A stretch of DNA of 28,483 nt from an uncultured Clostridia bacterium (GTDB taxonomy: Bacteria; Bacillota; Clostridia; Oscillospirales; Ruminococcaceae), in NCBI GenBank assembly GCA_937891895.1, contig CALATN010000206.1, forward strand, positions 1 through 28,483. Direction: 5' to 3'. A model generated the notes under the pieces. The model did not search any database and was not told the DNA's origin. It saw only the letters and a list, made by a program, of their open reading frames with translations. A program made the position numbers and the translations under genes. Below, piece after piece: positions 7,580 through 14,688 of the stretch (its first letter is position 1; each line of letters starts with the position of its first letter).

Positions 7580-8152
7580 ATGAACAGCTTACTTAACTCG
7601 ACACAGAATACACGCGCAATCATTACTGATAACCTGAAATATATCAGAAGTGATGTTCCATATAAAATAACGGAAGCAGAAATTGAGTGGCTTGTAGAAA
7701 ATAATATTACAACAATCATTGACTTGCGTGAAGAAAATGAACGACAGCAGAAGAAGTGTCCGTTGATTGACAACAGTAATTTTACCTATTTTTGTATGCC
7801 TGTAACAGGCGGAAATACAATTCCCGCAACAACTGATGATGTGTCAAAATCCTATATCAGAATGGCTGACGAAAATATGGATAGAATAATTGAAATAATT
7901 CTTTCATCCCAAGCAAACGTAATGTATTTCTGCAATGCAGGCAAGGACAGAACAGGTGTCGTGTCAGCAATCCTGCTTAATAAGCTTGGATATGACAGGG
8001 AATACATCATAAATGATTATCTGAAATCGGCAGAAAATCTCAGGGAAATGCTTGAAGCATTTTCAGCACAGCACCCCGAAATAAAGGAAATCATTACTCC
8101 AAACAGAAGATATATGAATGAGTTTCTTGATTGGCTGTATAATAATTCGTAA
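7580..8152 (+). CDS. Tyrosine-phosphatase-like protein (CX5R P-loop)
   Basis: A 190-aa cytosolic protein of the bacterial tyrosine/phosphoinositide phosphatase type. The P-loop C118-N-A-G-K-D-R124-T-G is the CX5R signature with the GKDRTG form seen in bacterial LipA/MptpB-like enzymes. An early DLRxxxE element (about 49-54) also fits this group. The reaction would be phosphomonoester hydrolysis on phosphotyrosine or a phosphoinositide-like substrate; the real target is unknown. ATG at 7580 is preferred over GTG at 7574 because GAGGTG at 7571-7576 serves as the ribosome binding site and contains that GTG. No tyrosine kinase or capsule gene is close. It lies 15 nt after a stem-loop. Confidence 0.85.
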   Translation: MNSLLNSTQNTRAIITDNLKYIRSDVPYKITEAEIEWLVENNITTIIDLREENERQQKKCPLIDNSNFTYFCMPVTGGNTIPATTDDVSKSYIRMADENMDRIIEIILSSQANVMYFCNAGKDRTGVVSAILLNKLGYDREYIINDYLKSAENLREMLEAFSAQHPEIKEIITPNRRYMNEFLDWLYNNS

Positions 8153-8192
8153 TCCTACGCATACAATATGAAAAAAGAAAGGATAAACTTCA

Positions 8193-9176
8193 ATGGAAAA
8201 AATAGCTTTTTTTGATACAAAACCTTATGACAAGCTGTGGTTTGACAAGCTCAATACCGCGTATAACATCAAATATCTCGACTATAAGCTCACTCCCGAC
8301 AGCGCCGCAGCAGCAAGAGGTTGTAAAGCTGTAGTGGCCTTTGTCAATGATACAATCAATAATGAAACGATTGATGAACTTTGTGCTTTGGGTGTAAAGC
8401 TTGTAGCATTGCGTTGTGCAGGCTATAACAACGTCGACCTGAAATATGCAAAGGATAAAATCGACGTTGTACGTGTGCCCGTGTATTCTCCTTACGCCGT
8501 AGCCGAACATACAATGGCACTTCTGCTTACACTTAACCGTAAAATCCACAAAGCCTTTATCAGAACCCGTGACTTCAACTTCAGCCTTAACGGCCTGACA
8601 GGCTTTGATCTGCACGGCAAAACAGCAGGCATAATCGGTACAGGACAAATCGGACGCATTTTTATTGATATATGCAAAGGCTTCGGAATGAACGTTATCG
8701 CTTATGACCCATATCCAATGGAAAACAGTGATATCAACTATGTAAGCCTTGATAAGCTTTTTGCGGAAAGTGACATCATTTCTCTCCATTGCCCGCTGAC
8801 AAAGGATACACGCTATATCATCAATGAAAGAAGCCTTGCACAGATGAAGGAAGGCGTAGTTATCCTAAATACTTCCAGAGGACAGCTTATCGACAGCGAT
8901 GCACTTTTGCAAGCACTTAAAGACCAGAAGGTAAGGGGAGCGGGTCTTGACGTGTATGAGGAAGAAACTGCATTTTTCTTTGAGGATTATTCAAGTACAA
9001 TCGTACAGGATGATGTACTTGCACGACTTGTTTCATTTCCAAATGTTATTATGACCTCGCATCAGGCTTTTCTTACCGAAGAAGCATTGCAAAAAATTGC
9101 CGAAGTAACACTGTTCAATCTTAATCAATTTTACAATGGTGAAGCTCTTACAAATGCTGTAACATATAAAAAATAA
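8193..9176 (+). CDS. ldhA: D-lactate dehydrogenase (D-2-hydroxyacid dehydrogenase family)
   Basis: A 327-aa cytosolic NAD-dependent enzyme reducing pyruvate to D-lactate at the end of fermentation, which regenerates NAD+. The Rossmann motif GTGQIG is at 149-154. The catalytic trio R229, E258 and H290 has exactly the spacing of R235/E264/H296 in E. coli LdhA, and the FFFED segment typical of LdhA follows the glutamate. Length fits the family (about 330). ATG at 8193 is preceded by GAAAGGA about 10 nt upstream. I see no clear promoter in the 40-nt gap after the phosphatase gene and no convincing Rex operator. The gene ends at a shared terminator facing the Rrf2 gene. Confidence 0.92.
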   Translation: MEKIAFFDTKPYDKLWFDKLNTAYNIKYLDYKLTPDSAAAARGCKAVVAFVNDTINNETIDELCALGVKLVALRCAGYNNVDLKYAKDKIDVVRVPVYSPYAVAEHTMALLLTLNRKIHKAFIRTRDFNFSLNGLTGFDLHGKTAGIIGTGQIGRIFIDICKGFGMNVIAYDPYPMENSDINYVSLDKLFAESDIISLHCPLTKDTRYIINERSLAQMKEGVVILNTSRGQLIDSDALLQALKDQKVRGAGLDVYEEETAFFFEDYSSTIVQDDVLARLVSFPNVIMTSHQAFLTEEALQKIAEVTLFNLNQFYNGEALTNAVTYKK

Positions 9177-9178
9177 AA

Positions 9179-9211
9179 AAAGCCGTTTCAGTACCATACT
9201 GAAACGGCTTT
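9179..9211. terminator. Bidirectional terminator between ldhA and the Rrf2 gene
   Basis: A perfect 15-bp stem (9179-9193 with 9197-9211, core AGCCGTTTCAGTA) and a 3-nt loop. The minus-strand side is followed by a long T-rich tract, making it a strong terminator for the rpoD/Rrf2 operon. On the plus side the T-tract is short. The stem resembles the one after ackA. Confidence 0.88.
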
Positions 9212-9216
9212 ATGTA

Positions 9217-9612
9217 TTATATAAACATATCAAATGTATAGGAAGCAAGCTTACTATCCACATCTGCGGAAATTTCGCCGAAAACCCTCTGAAAACAGCA
9301 TTTTCCCGACATACCGCGGTTACAGCCATGCTCAGGGTCAAGGCATCTGCTAAGCTGATATTTACCCTCAACAGTTTCAATTACTTCCTTGAGAGTAATA
9401 TCTTTAGGTGCCTTAGCAAGAATATATCCGCCCTGTGTGCCCTGGAATGATTTGACAATACCATTCTCCACAAGCTTGCGAAGAATTTTCAGCGCAAACC
9501 TCAGAGTAACCGTAGAGCGCTCTGAAATTGTCTTTGCATCAAGACGCACGTCCGATTGTGCAAGGCAATGAACTATTCGTACAGCGTAATCCGCTTCCAA
9601 AGTAAAATACAT
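9217..9612 (-). CDS. Rrf2 family transcriptional regulator with a cysteine cluster
   Basis: A 131-aa winged-helix regulator. The N-terminal LEADYAVRIVHCLA helix and the HTH with wing (about 25-66, ending in QGGYILAK) are characteristic of Rrf2 proteins. Four cysteines follow at C90, C97, C105 and C106, in the place where IscR and NsrR carry Fe-S ligands, so iron, redox or NO sensing is plausible but unproven. ATG at 9612 has AGAAAGGA at the expected distance. It begins 14 nt after the rpoD stop and has no separate promoter in that gap, so it is the last gene of the dgt-dnaG-rpoD operon. The isc/suf genes it might control are not in the window. Confidence 0.9.
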   Translation of the reverse strand: MYFTLEADYAVRIVHCLAQSDVRLDAKTISERSTVTLRFALKILRKLVENGIVKSFQGTQGGYILAKAPKDITLKEVIETVEGKYQLSRCLDPEHGCNRGMSGKCCFQRVFGEISADVDSKLASYTFDMFI

Positions 9613-9626
9613 ATAAATCCTTTCTC

Positions 9627-10706
9627 TTAGTCAAGGAAATCCTTAACCTTCTTGCTTCTGCTTGGGTGTCTGAGCTTTCTGAGAGCCTTAGCCTCAATCT
9701 GTCTGATACGTTCACGTGTAACCTTGAATTCCTTGCCTACTTCTTCGAGAGTACGGCTTCTTCCGTCCTCAAGACCGAAACGCAGACGAAGTACCTTTTC
9801 TTCACGCTCTGTAAGTGTGGAAAGAACCTCGCTGAGCTGTTCCTTGAGAAGAATAAGAGAAGCAGCCTCAGCAGGTGCAGGAGCATCATCATCAGGGATA
9901 AAGTCACCGAGATGGCTGTCTTCTTCTTCACCGATAGGTGTTTCGAGGGAAACAGGGTCCTGCGCAATACGCATAATTTCTCTTACACGCTCAACAGGCA
10001 TATCAAGCTCAAGCGCAATCTCGTCAGGGGAAGGGTCGTGACCATTCTTGTGAAGAAGCTGGCTTGTAACCTTCTTAACCTTTGTAATAGTTTCAACCAT
10101 ATGAACAGGAATACGGATAGTTCTTGCCTGGTCAGCAATAGCTCTTGTAATAGCCTGTCTTATCCACCAAGTAGCATAAGTAGAGAACTTGAAGCCCTTT
10201 GTGTGGTCAAACTTTTCAACAGCCTTGATAAGACCCAGATTACCTTCCTGAATAAGGTCAAGGAACTGCATACCACGACCAACATAACGTTTAGCAATAG
10301 AAACAACAAGTCTGAGGTTAGCCTCAGAAAGACGCTTTCTTGCCTTAGGGTCACCCTGAGCCATACGTTCAGCAAGTTCAATTTCTTCTTCCGCAGTAAG
10401 AAGCGGAACACGACCGATTTCCTTCAGATAAATCTTTACAGGGTCATCGATAGCAATGCCCTCTGTTGAAAGTGACATCTCAAGGTCATCAGCAGATTCA
10501 AGCGGAATGGAAAGGTCATCTGTATCAATCGTAAAGTCTTCGATAATCTCAATGTTAAGGCTTGTGCAGCTGTCATAGAATGCCTCCATCTGGTCAACAT
10601 CATATTCAAGCTCCTCGAGAACGTCAGTAATCTCCTTGGTGGAAAGCTTACCGCTTGCCTTGCCCTGTTCCATAAGGCTTTCAATGGTTCTTTTATTGTT
10701 CTGCAT
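9627..10706 (-). CDS. rpoD: RNA polymerase primary sigma factor (sigma-A/RpoD)
   Basis: A 359-aa primary sigma factor directing RNA polymerase to the TTGACA/TATAAT promoters seen across this window. Domains in order: short acidic region 1.1 (about 1-80), region 1.2 (about 86-118), region 2 with the -10 recognising helix (about 125-195, including GYTW-like FSTYATWWIRQAI), region 3 (about 205-280) and region 4 with the -35 recognising HTH (about 290-352, RTLEEVGKEF.VTRERIRQIE). Length matches Firmicute SigA. ATG at 10706 has AGAAAGGA about 12 nt upstream. It follows dnaG by 20 nt, the classical macromolecular-synthesis order. Confidence 0.97.
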   Translation of the reverse strand: MQNNKRTIESLMEQGKASGKLSTKEITDVLEELEYDVDQMEAFYDSCTSLNIEIIEDFTIDTDDLSIPLESADDLEMSLSTEGIAIDDPVKIYLKEIGRVPLLTAEEEIELAERMAQGDPKARKRLSEANLRLVVSIAKRYVGRGMQFLDLIQEGNLGLIKAVEKFDHTKGFKFSTYATWWIRQAITRAIADQARTIRIPVHMVETITKVKKVTSQLLHKNGHDPSPDEIALELDMPVERVREIMRIAQDPVSLETPIGEEEDSHLGDFIPDDDAPAPAEAASLILLKEQLSEVLSTLTEREEKVLRLRFGLEDGRSRTLEEVGKEFKVTRERIRQIEAKALRKLRHPSRSKKVKDFLD

Positions 10707-10726
10707 AAAGGGTCAGTCCTTTCTTT

Positions 10727-11326
10727 TTACTTCTTATTTTTCAAATTCTGAATATATTTTAAGAAATCGTCATTTGACATTTCCTTTACATCAACTTGAT
10801 TGTCAGCTGAGTTTGCAAGAATATTTACAAAATCATCAATTCCTGTTCTGTTAATGTTTACATCTCTGCTGTTGATTGCTATTTCGGTTATTTTACCCAT
10901 TTCGTCAGCAGTAAATTCACTCTGAAGCGAATGAATATCTGAAAAAGATGAGTTTTTGATTTTTTCAAGCATAACCTGATAAATTTTTCTGTTGAAATCT
11001 GTCACAAATTGTTCAGGTGCAACCTTTGAAGAAACAAATTCCGCTTCATCAGGATTTCCTGCAAGATATGCAATAATTCCGACCTCAGCTTTGTATTCCT
11101 TCGGATGACGATATGAATCAGGATTGTTTTTATATTGTTTCTGAAATGTACGTATTTCTGTCCATTCCTGACTTTTAGCCTTGTTGATACGGCGTTTTAT
11201 CGTCCCCTCAACCTGCTGTAAAAGCATTTCCTTACTTACCTTGTTGACTTCAGCAAGCTTCCCTATATAAACTTCACGTTCAATAGGAGAGGATATATCC
11301 GAAAGTACATTTACACAGCGTTTCAA
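10727..11326 (-). pseudogene. dnaG: DNA primase, C-terminal fragment downstream of an in-frame stop
   Basis: This is the remainder of dnaG in the same frame as the upstream part. Translation of 11404-11327 continues the primase as GGAIEFEL... and runs on into the helical subdomain end and the C-terminal DnaB-helicase-binding domain (199 aa from the first possible in-frame start, TTG at 11326). That TTG has only a weak GAGGGC about 11 nt before it, so separate initiation is doubtful. Together the two parts would give about 580 aa, the normal DnaG length. The best reading is one gene with a single TAA at 11405-11407 where family members often have a Ser codon (TCA to TAA is one change). Confidence 0.8.
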
Positions 11327-11404
11327 ATATTCAATTCTGCCCTCGTCCGTATTGGTATCAAGCCCGTTTCTGCACTTATCAAGCTCAAATTCAATAGCTC
11401 CGCC

Positions 11405-12472
11405 TTACTTGTCAAGCAGATGTCTGAAACGTGCAGCACCGAACTTCTTTATGTATTCATCAGGGTCCTTTGCACCCTCCATACGAATAATCTTCGTGCG
11501 TACACCAACCTCAGAAAGCAGGTTAATAGCCTTGTGGGTAGCATTCTGTCCGGCACCGTCAGAGTCGTAAGCGATAATTATTTCCTCAGCATACTGTGAC
11601 ATAAGCCTTGCCTGTTCCTGAGTAAGCGCTGTGCCGAGTGTTGCAACAACATTTTCAAATCCCGCCTGATTTATAGCAATAACATCCATGTAACCTTCTG
11701 CAAGGATAAGACGTTTTTCTTCGGATTTTTTAGCAAAATTCAACGAGAACAAATTTCTGCTTTTCTTGAATACAGGAGTATCCGAGCTATTCAAATACTT
11801 TGGTCCGCTTCCATCAATGATGCGTCCGCCGAACGCAATAACATTTCCCCTCAAATCAATGATAGGAAATATAGCCCTGTCGCGGAACAAATCGTAAATG
11901 CCGTCATTTTTGCCTCTTGCACAAAGATTTGCAGTAACAAGCTCATCCTCAGTATATCCCTGACTTTTCAGATGATTTGAAAGCTTGTGCCAGTCGTCAG
12001 GTGCGTATCCCAGACCATATTTAGTAATAGTAGCAGGGGAAAGCTGACGTTCGGCAAAATATCTTCGTCCTTTTTCACCGTCAGGTGATTTTGCAAGTGT
12101 GTTGTGAAAAAATCTTGCCGCTGTTCTGTTTATTTCAAGAACGCGTGATTTGATTTGTGAAGCCTCGTTGTTTTTCGCTTCATCAGGCATAGTCATTCCA
12201 GCACGGTCAGCAAGAAACTTTATAGCCTCAACATAACTGAGATTTTCAATCTTCATCACAAAAGTGATAACATCTCCGCCTGTTCCGCAACCGAAACAGT
12301 AGAAGCTGCCGTTGTCCATATAAACCGTACAGGACGGAGATTTTTCCGAATGAAACGGACACAAACAAACACAGTTTCTTCCTCTGCGGTTAAGGCTGAC
12401 ATAAGAAGACATCACAGTATCAATTGGATTGTTTTGTTTTAGCTCCAGAATAAACTGGTCAGGAAAAGCCAT
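11405..12472 (-). CDS. dnaG: DNA primase DnaG, zinc-binding and TOPRIM part, ended by a premature TAA
   Basis: DnaG makes RNA primers at the replication fork. This 355-aa part has the CHC2 zinc finger (C38, H41, C59, C62), the RNA-polymerase core and the TOPRIM motifs AEGYMD (E259) and DSDG (D303, D305). The frame stops at TAA 11405-11407 after HLLDK, before the end of the catalytic core and before the helicase-binding domain, which lies in the same frame downstream. ATG at 12472 overlaps the dgt stop (TAATG), so translation is coupled. A primase cut here should not support replication, so a sequencing or assembly error, a recoded stop, or a second primase copy elsewhere must be considered. 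Confidence 0.88.
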   Translation of the reverse strand: MAFPDQFILELKQNNPIDTVMSSYVSLNRRGRNCVCLCPFHSEKSPSCTVYMDNGSFYCFGCGTGGDVITFVMKIENLSYVEAIKFLADRAGMTMPDEAKNNEASQIKSRVLEINRTAARFFHNTLAKSPDGEKGRRYFAERQLSPATITKYGLGYAPDDWHKLSNHLKSQGYTEDELVTANLCARGKNDGIYDLFRDRAIFPIIDLRGNVIAFGGRIIDGSGPKYLNSSDTPVFKKSRNLFSLNFAKKSEEKRLILAEGYMDVIAINQAGFENVVATLGTALTQEQARLMSQYAEEIIIAYDSDGAGQNATHKAINLLSEVGVRTKIIRMEGAKDPDEYIKKFGAARFRHLLDK

Positions 12473-13464
12473 TAAAGATTCCAGCCTTTCGGTATGAACA
12501 ATTCATTGTAAAGGTTAACAGCATAAACATCTGTCATACCTGCGATATAGTCACAAACAGCACGTTCCTTGTCAAAGCGTGCCATAATTCTCTTGTAATC
12601 TTCAGGCATCTTGTCAGGATTACGCAGAAAATACATATAAAGCTTTTCTACAAGTGCCTTAGCCTTTGCTTCTTCATTCTTTGCAACGGAGTTCTTATAT
12701 ACATTTGCAAACATAAACGAACGAAGTTCATCATGAGCTTCTTTGACATCAACACTCATCTTGATATCCTTAACACCATTGTTGACAATTGACATAATCA
12801 GTGTTGTGATACGCTCACTTTTGCTGTGACCAAGAATATCTGTAGCAGACTTTGGTAAATCGGATTCATTGAGCATACCTGCACGGATAGCGTCATCAAT
12901 ATCATGATTGATATATGCAATCTTGTCAGCAAGCCTTACGATATAGCCTTCCTTTGTAACAGCAACTTTGTTAGTGTGACAAGCAATACCGTTTTTTACC
13001 TCATAAGTAAGGTTAAGACCTTGACCGTTTTTCTCTATGTAATCAACCACACGGACACTCTGCAAATAGTGACAGAAACCGTAAGGACATATCTCATTCA
13101 GAACATCCTCACCTGAATGACCGAAAGGCGTGTGACCAAGGTCGTGTCCAAGTGCAATTGCCTCAGTAAGGTCTTCGTTAAGCTTTAAAGCGTTTGCAAT
13201 AGTTCTTGCTATCTGTGAAACCTCAAGAGTATGAGTAAGTCTTGTTCTGTAATGGTCGCCGACAGGGGAAAGAAACACCTGAGTTTTTTGTTTCAAGCGT
13301 CTGAAAGCATTGGAATGAAGGATCCTGTCCCTGTCACGCTGAAATTCAGTTCTGATAGGACATTTTGCTTCACTTCGAACACGGCGTCCCGTACCCTTTG
13401 AAGTACACGCTTCTTCACAAAGCGTACCAAGCTCCATAATTTCTGTTTGCTCGCGTATTGTCAT
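12472..13464 (-). CDS. dgt: dGTPase-like HD-domain deoxyribonucleoside triphosphate triphosphohydrolase
   Basis: A 330-aa cytosolic enzyme of the dGTP triphosphohydrolase family, which removes tripolyphosphate from dNTPs and so affects dNTP pools. The N-terminal R-D-R-D-R-I-L-H/S-N-A-F-R-R-L motif and the HD metal site (H78 in RLTHTLEV, H107-D108 with HTPFGH following) are family hallmarks. Substrate preference cannot be read from sequence. ATG at 13464 has GAAAGGA about 11 nt upstream. It is the first gene of the dgt-dnaG-rpoD-Rrf2 operon, an order common in Clostridia, and shares one base with the dnaG start codon. Confidence 0.93.
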   Translation of the reverse strand: MTIREQTEIMELGTLCEEACTSKGTGRRVRSEAKCPIRTEFQRDRDRILHSNAFRRLKQKTQVFLSPVGDHYRTRLTHTLEVSQIARTIANALKLNEDLTEAIALGHDLGHTPFGHSGEDVLNEICPYGFCHYLQSVRVVDYIEKNGQGLNLTYEVKNGIACHTNKVAVTKEGYIVRLADKIAYINHDIDDAIRAGMLNESDLPKSATDILGHSKSERITTLIMSIVNNGVKDIKMSVDVKEAHDELRSFMFANVYKNSVAKNEEAKAKALVEKLYMYFLRNPDKMPEDYKRIMARFDKERAVCDYIAGMTDVYAVNLYNELFIPKGWNL

Positions 13465-13504
13465 ATGCGGCCATTCCTTTCTTTATGTATGGATAATTTG
13501 CAAA

Positions 13505-13533
13505 ATATTATTTTACACGTTAATTTCCGACAA
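13505..13533 (-). promoter_or_regulatory. Probable promoter of the dgt-dnaG-rpoD operon
   Basis: Minus strand: TTGTCG (13533-13528), 17-bp spacer, TAATAT (13510-13505), each matching four of six consensus bases, about 40 nt before the dgt start. It is weaker than the other promoters in the window. Confidence 0.5.
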
Positions 13534-13564
13534 GTTCATTAACACTTATATATACGAATTAAGT

Positions 13565-13595
13565 ATAAAAAAAACCTTGCAAAAAAACAAAGTTT
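13565..13595 (-). terminator. Weak terminator after yigZ
   Basis: On the minus strand an 8-bp stem AAACTTTG/CAAGGTTT (13595-13588 with 13579-13572, one G-U pair) is followed by a run of T. It begins 18 nt after the yigZ stop. The stem is short and AU-rich. Confidence 0.55.
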
Positions 13596-13613
13596 GTCTA
13601 TAATGATAAAATG

Positions 13614-14243
13614 TCAGGCAAAATTCTCGAAACATTCGTCGAATTGCTCAACAACAAGACTTCCGTTAGTTATGTCAGTAAGTTTTTCTTTAAGCTTATC
13701 AATATAATTAAGCTTTACAAGCATTTTAACAGTAACGTCACTTGCAAAAACTGTGTCAAGAAGCTTGACATCAAATTCAGGTAATATATAATTTATCTTA
13801 CCATATAAATTGTAATCAACCGTTACGTCAATCGGGCAGCATCTGCACATAATCAATCGTTCAGCAGCATCAACAGCGATTTTTGCACTGTGAGAGTAAG
13901 CACGTACAAGCCCGCCTCCGCCGAGAAGAATTCCCCCGAAATATCGTGTAACAACGCAGCAAATGTCGGTTAATCCTTCCTTTTGCAGCACATCAAGTAC
14001 AGGAACTCCTGCCGTGCCCTGAGGTTCCCCGTCATCAGAGTAGCGTGAGGTTGACCCTTCGCGCAGAATGTACGCATAAACATTATGGGTAGCCTTGCGA
14101 TGCTTTGCACGTATCTCATTTATAAAATCAACAGCCTCATCATTTGTTTCAACATGCTTTATGTAGCCGATAAATTCCGACTTTTTTTCAATGAATGAAG
14201 CTTCAGCGAAACCGTTTATGGTGGAGTAATCATTATGATTCAT
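13614..14243 (-). CDS. yigZ: YigZ family protein (IMPACT/UPF0029)
   Basis: A 209-aa cytosolic protein of the conserved YigZ/IMPACT family. The N-terminal half holds the UPF0029 signature: KKSEFIGYI, A.HRKATHNVYAYI, SDDGEPQGTAG.P and VTRYFGGI.LG.GGLVRAYS. The C-terminal half is a ferredoxin-like EF-G-V-type domain. Eukaryotic IMPACT regulates GCN2; the bacterial role is not settled, and a link to translation or proline peptides is only suggested. ATG at 14243 is preferred over GTG at 14255 because AAAGTGG lies about 9 nt upstream and it gives the usual short N-terminus. It lies after the rpmE terminator, so it depends on read-through or an unseen promoter. Confidence 0.88.
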   Translation of the reverse strand: MNHNDYSTINGFAEASFIEKKSEFIGYIKHVETNDEAVDFINEIRAKHRKATHNVYAYILREGSTSRYSDDGEPQGTAGVPVLDVLQKEGLTDICCVVTRYFGGILLGGGGLVRAYSHSAKIAVDAAERLIMCRCCPIDVTVDYNLYGKINYILPEFDVKLLDTVFASDVTVKMLVKLNYIDKLKEKLTDITNGSLVVEQFDECFENFA

Positions 14244-14265
14244 CTTTACAACCACTTTCTTTGTA

Positions 14266-14298
14266 AAAAATAAGCCTGCGTAAAACCTACGCAGGCTT
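14266..14298 (-). terminator. Terminator after rpmE
   Basis: A perfect 11-bp stem (14272-14282 with 14288-14298, core AAGCCTGCGTA) followed on the minus strand by a T-rich run. It starts 7 nt after the rpmE stop. Confidence 0.85.
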
Positions 14299-14305
14299 TT
14301 TGAAA

Positions 14306-14509
14306 TTACTTATCAAGACCAAAACGCTTCTTAAATCTGTCAACACGTCCGCCTGTATCAACAAGCTTCTGCTTACCAGTATAGAATGGGTGGCACTTGG
14401 AACAAATTTCAACCTTGATGTTTTCCTTAGTGGAACGAGTGTTGATTACGTTACCGCATGCACAAGTGATAGTAGTTTCCTTGTAATCAGGATGAATTCC
14501 GGCTTTCAT
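14306..14509 (-). CDS. rpmE: 50S ribosomal protein L31, zinc-binding type
   Basis: A 67-aa large-subunit ribosomal protein. MKAGIHPDY at the start and FYTGKQKLVDT.GRVDRF near the end are typical L31. Four cysteines (C16, C18, C36, C39) mark the zinc-containing C+ form, which in Bacillus is replaced by a Cys-free paralogue under zinc limitation; no such paralogue or Zur box is seen here. ATG at 14509 is chosen because GAGGTG lies 7 nt upstream and longer in-frame starts would add non-family residues. It has its own consensus promoter and terminator, so it is a single-gene unit. Confidence 0.96.
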   Translation of the reverse strand: MKAGIHPDYKETTITCACGNVINTRSTKENIKVEICSKCHPFYTGKQKLVDTGGRVDRFKKRFGLDK

Positions 14510-14606
14510 TAAAAACACCTCATTTCTCGCCAATATATCTATGATTGCATAGCAGCCCATCACAGTATATCGGACAGTAGTGCTAATAAATCACTTACGG
14601 AAATAA

Positions 14607-14635
14607 ATTATACCATAAAACGATTAAAATGTCAA
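14607..14635 (-). promoter_or_regulatory. Consensus sigma-A promoter for rpmE
   Basis: Minus strand: TTGACA (14635-14630), 17-bp spacer, TATAAT (14612-14607), a full consensus match. The block TTTATGGTATAAT is identical to that in the FecR promoter at 3847. It leaves a leader of about 90 nt before the rpmE ATG, with a small CTATG/CATAG stem but no riboswitch I recognise. Confidence 0.88.
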
Positions 14636-14639
14636 TAGT

Positions 14640-14680
14640 AAAAATAAAAAAATCTGTGCGCAGAATTAACTGCGCACAGA
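14640..14680 (-). terminator. Strong terminator after the tyrosine-rich protein gene
   Basis: A perfect 11-bp GC-rich stem (14653-14663 with 14670-14680, core TCTGTGCGCAG) and 6-nt loop, followed on the minus strand by seven T, an A and five T. It ends 5 nt before the -35 box of the rpmE promoter, so it insulates that promoter. Confidence 0.93.
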
Positions 14681-14688
14681 AATCAATC

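Noticed and set aside
9666..10469. A 267-codon open frame on the plus strand opposite rpoD
   Set aside because: rpoD is unmistakable on the other strand, and the opposing frame has no ribosome binding site or recognisable domain.
11327..11404. A frameshift as the cause of the split dnaG
   Set aside because: Translation through the gap keeps the same frame on both sides of the TAA and gives primase-like sequence, so the defect is a single nonsense codon.
14510..14605. Possible riboswitch or L31 autoregulatory leader before rpmE
   Set aside because: Only a 5-bp CTATG/CATAG stem is visible; no known leader motif can be recognised.
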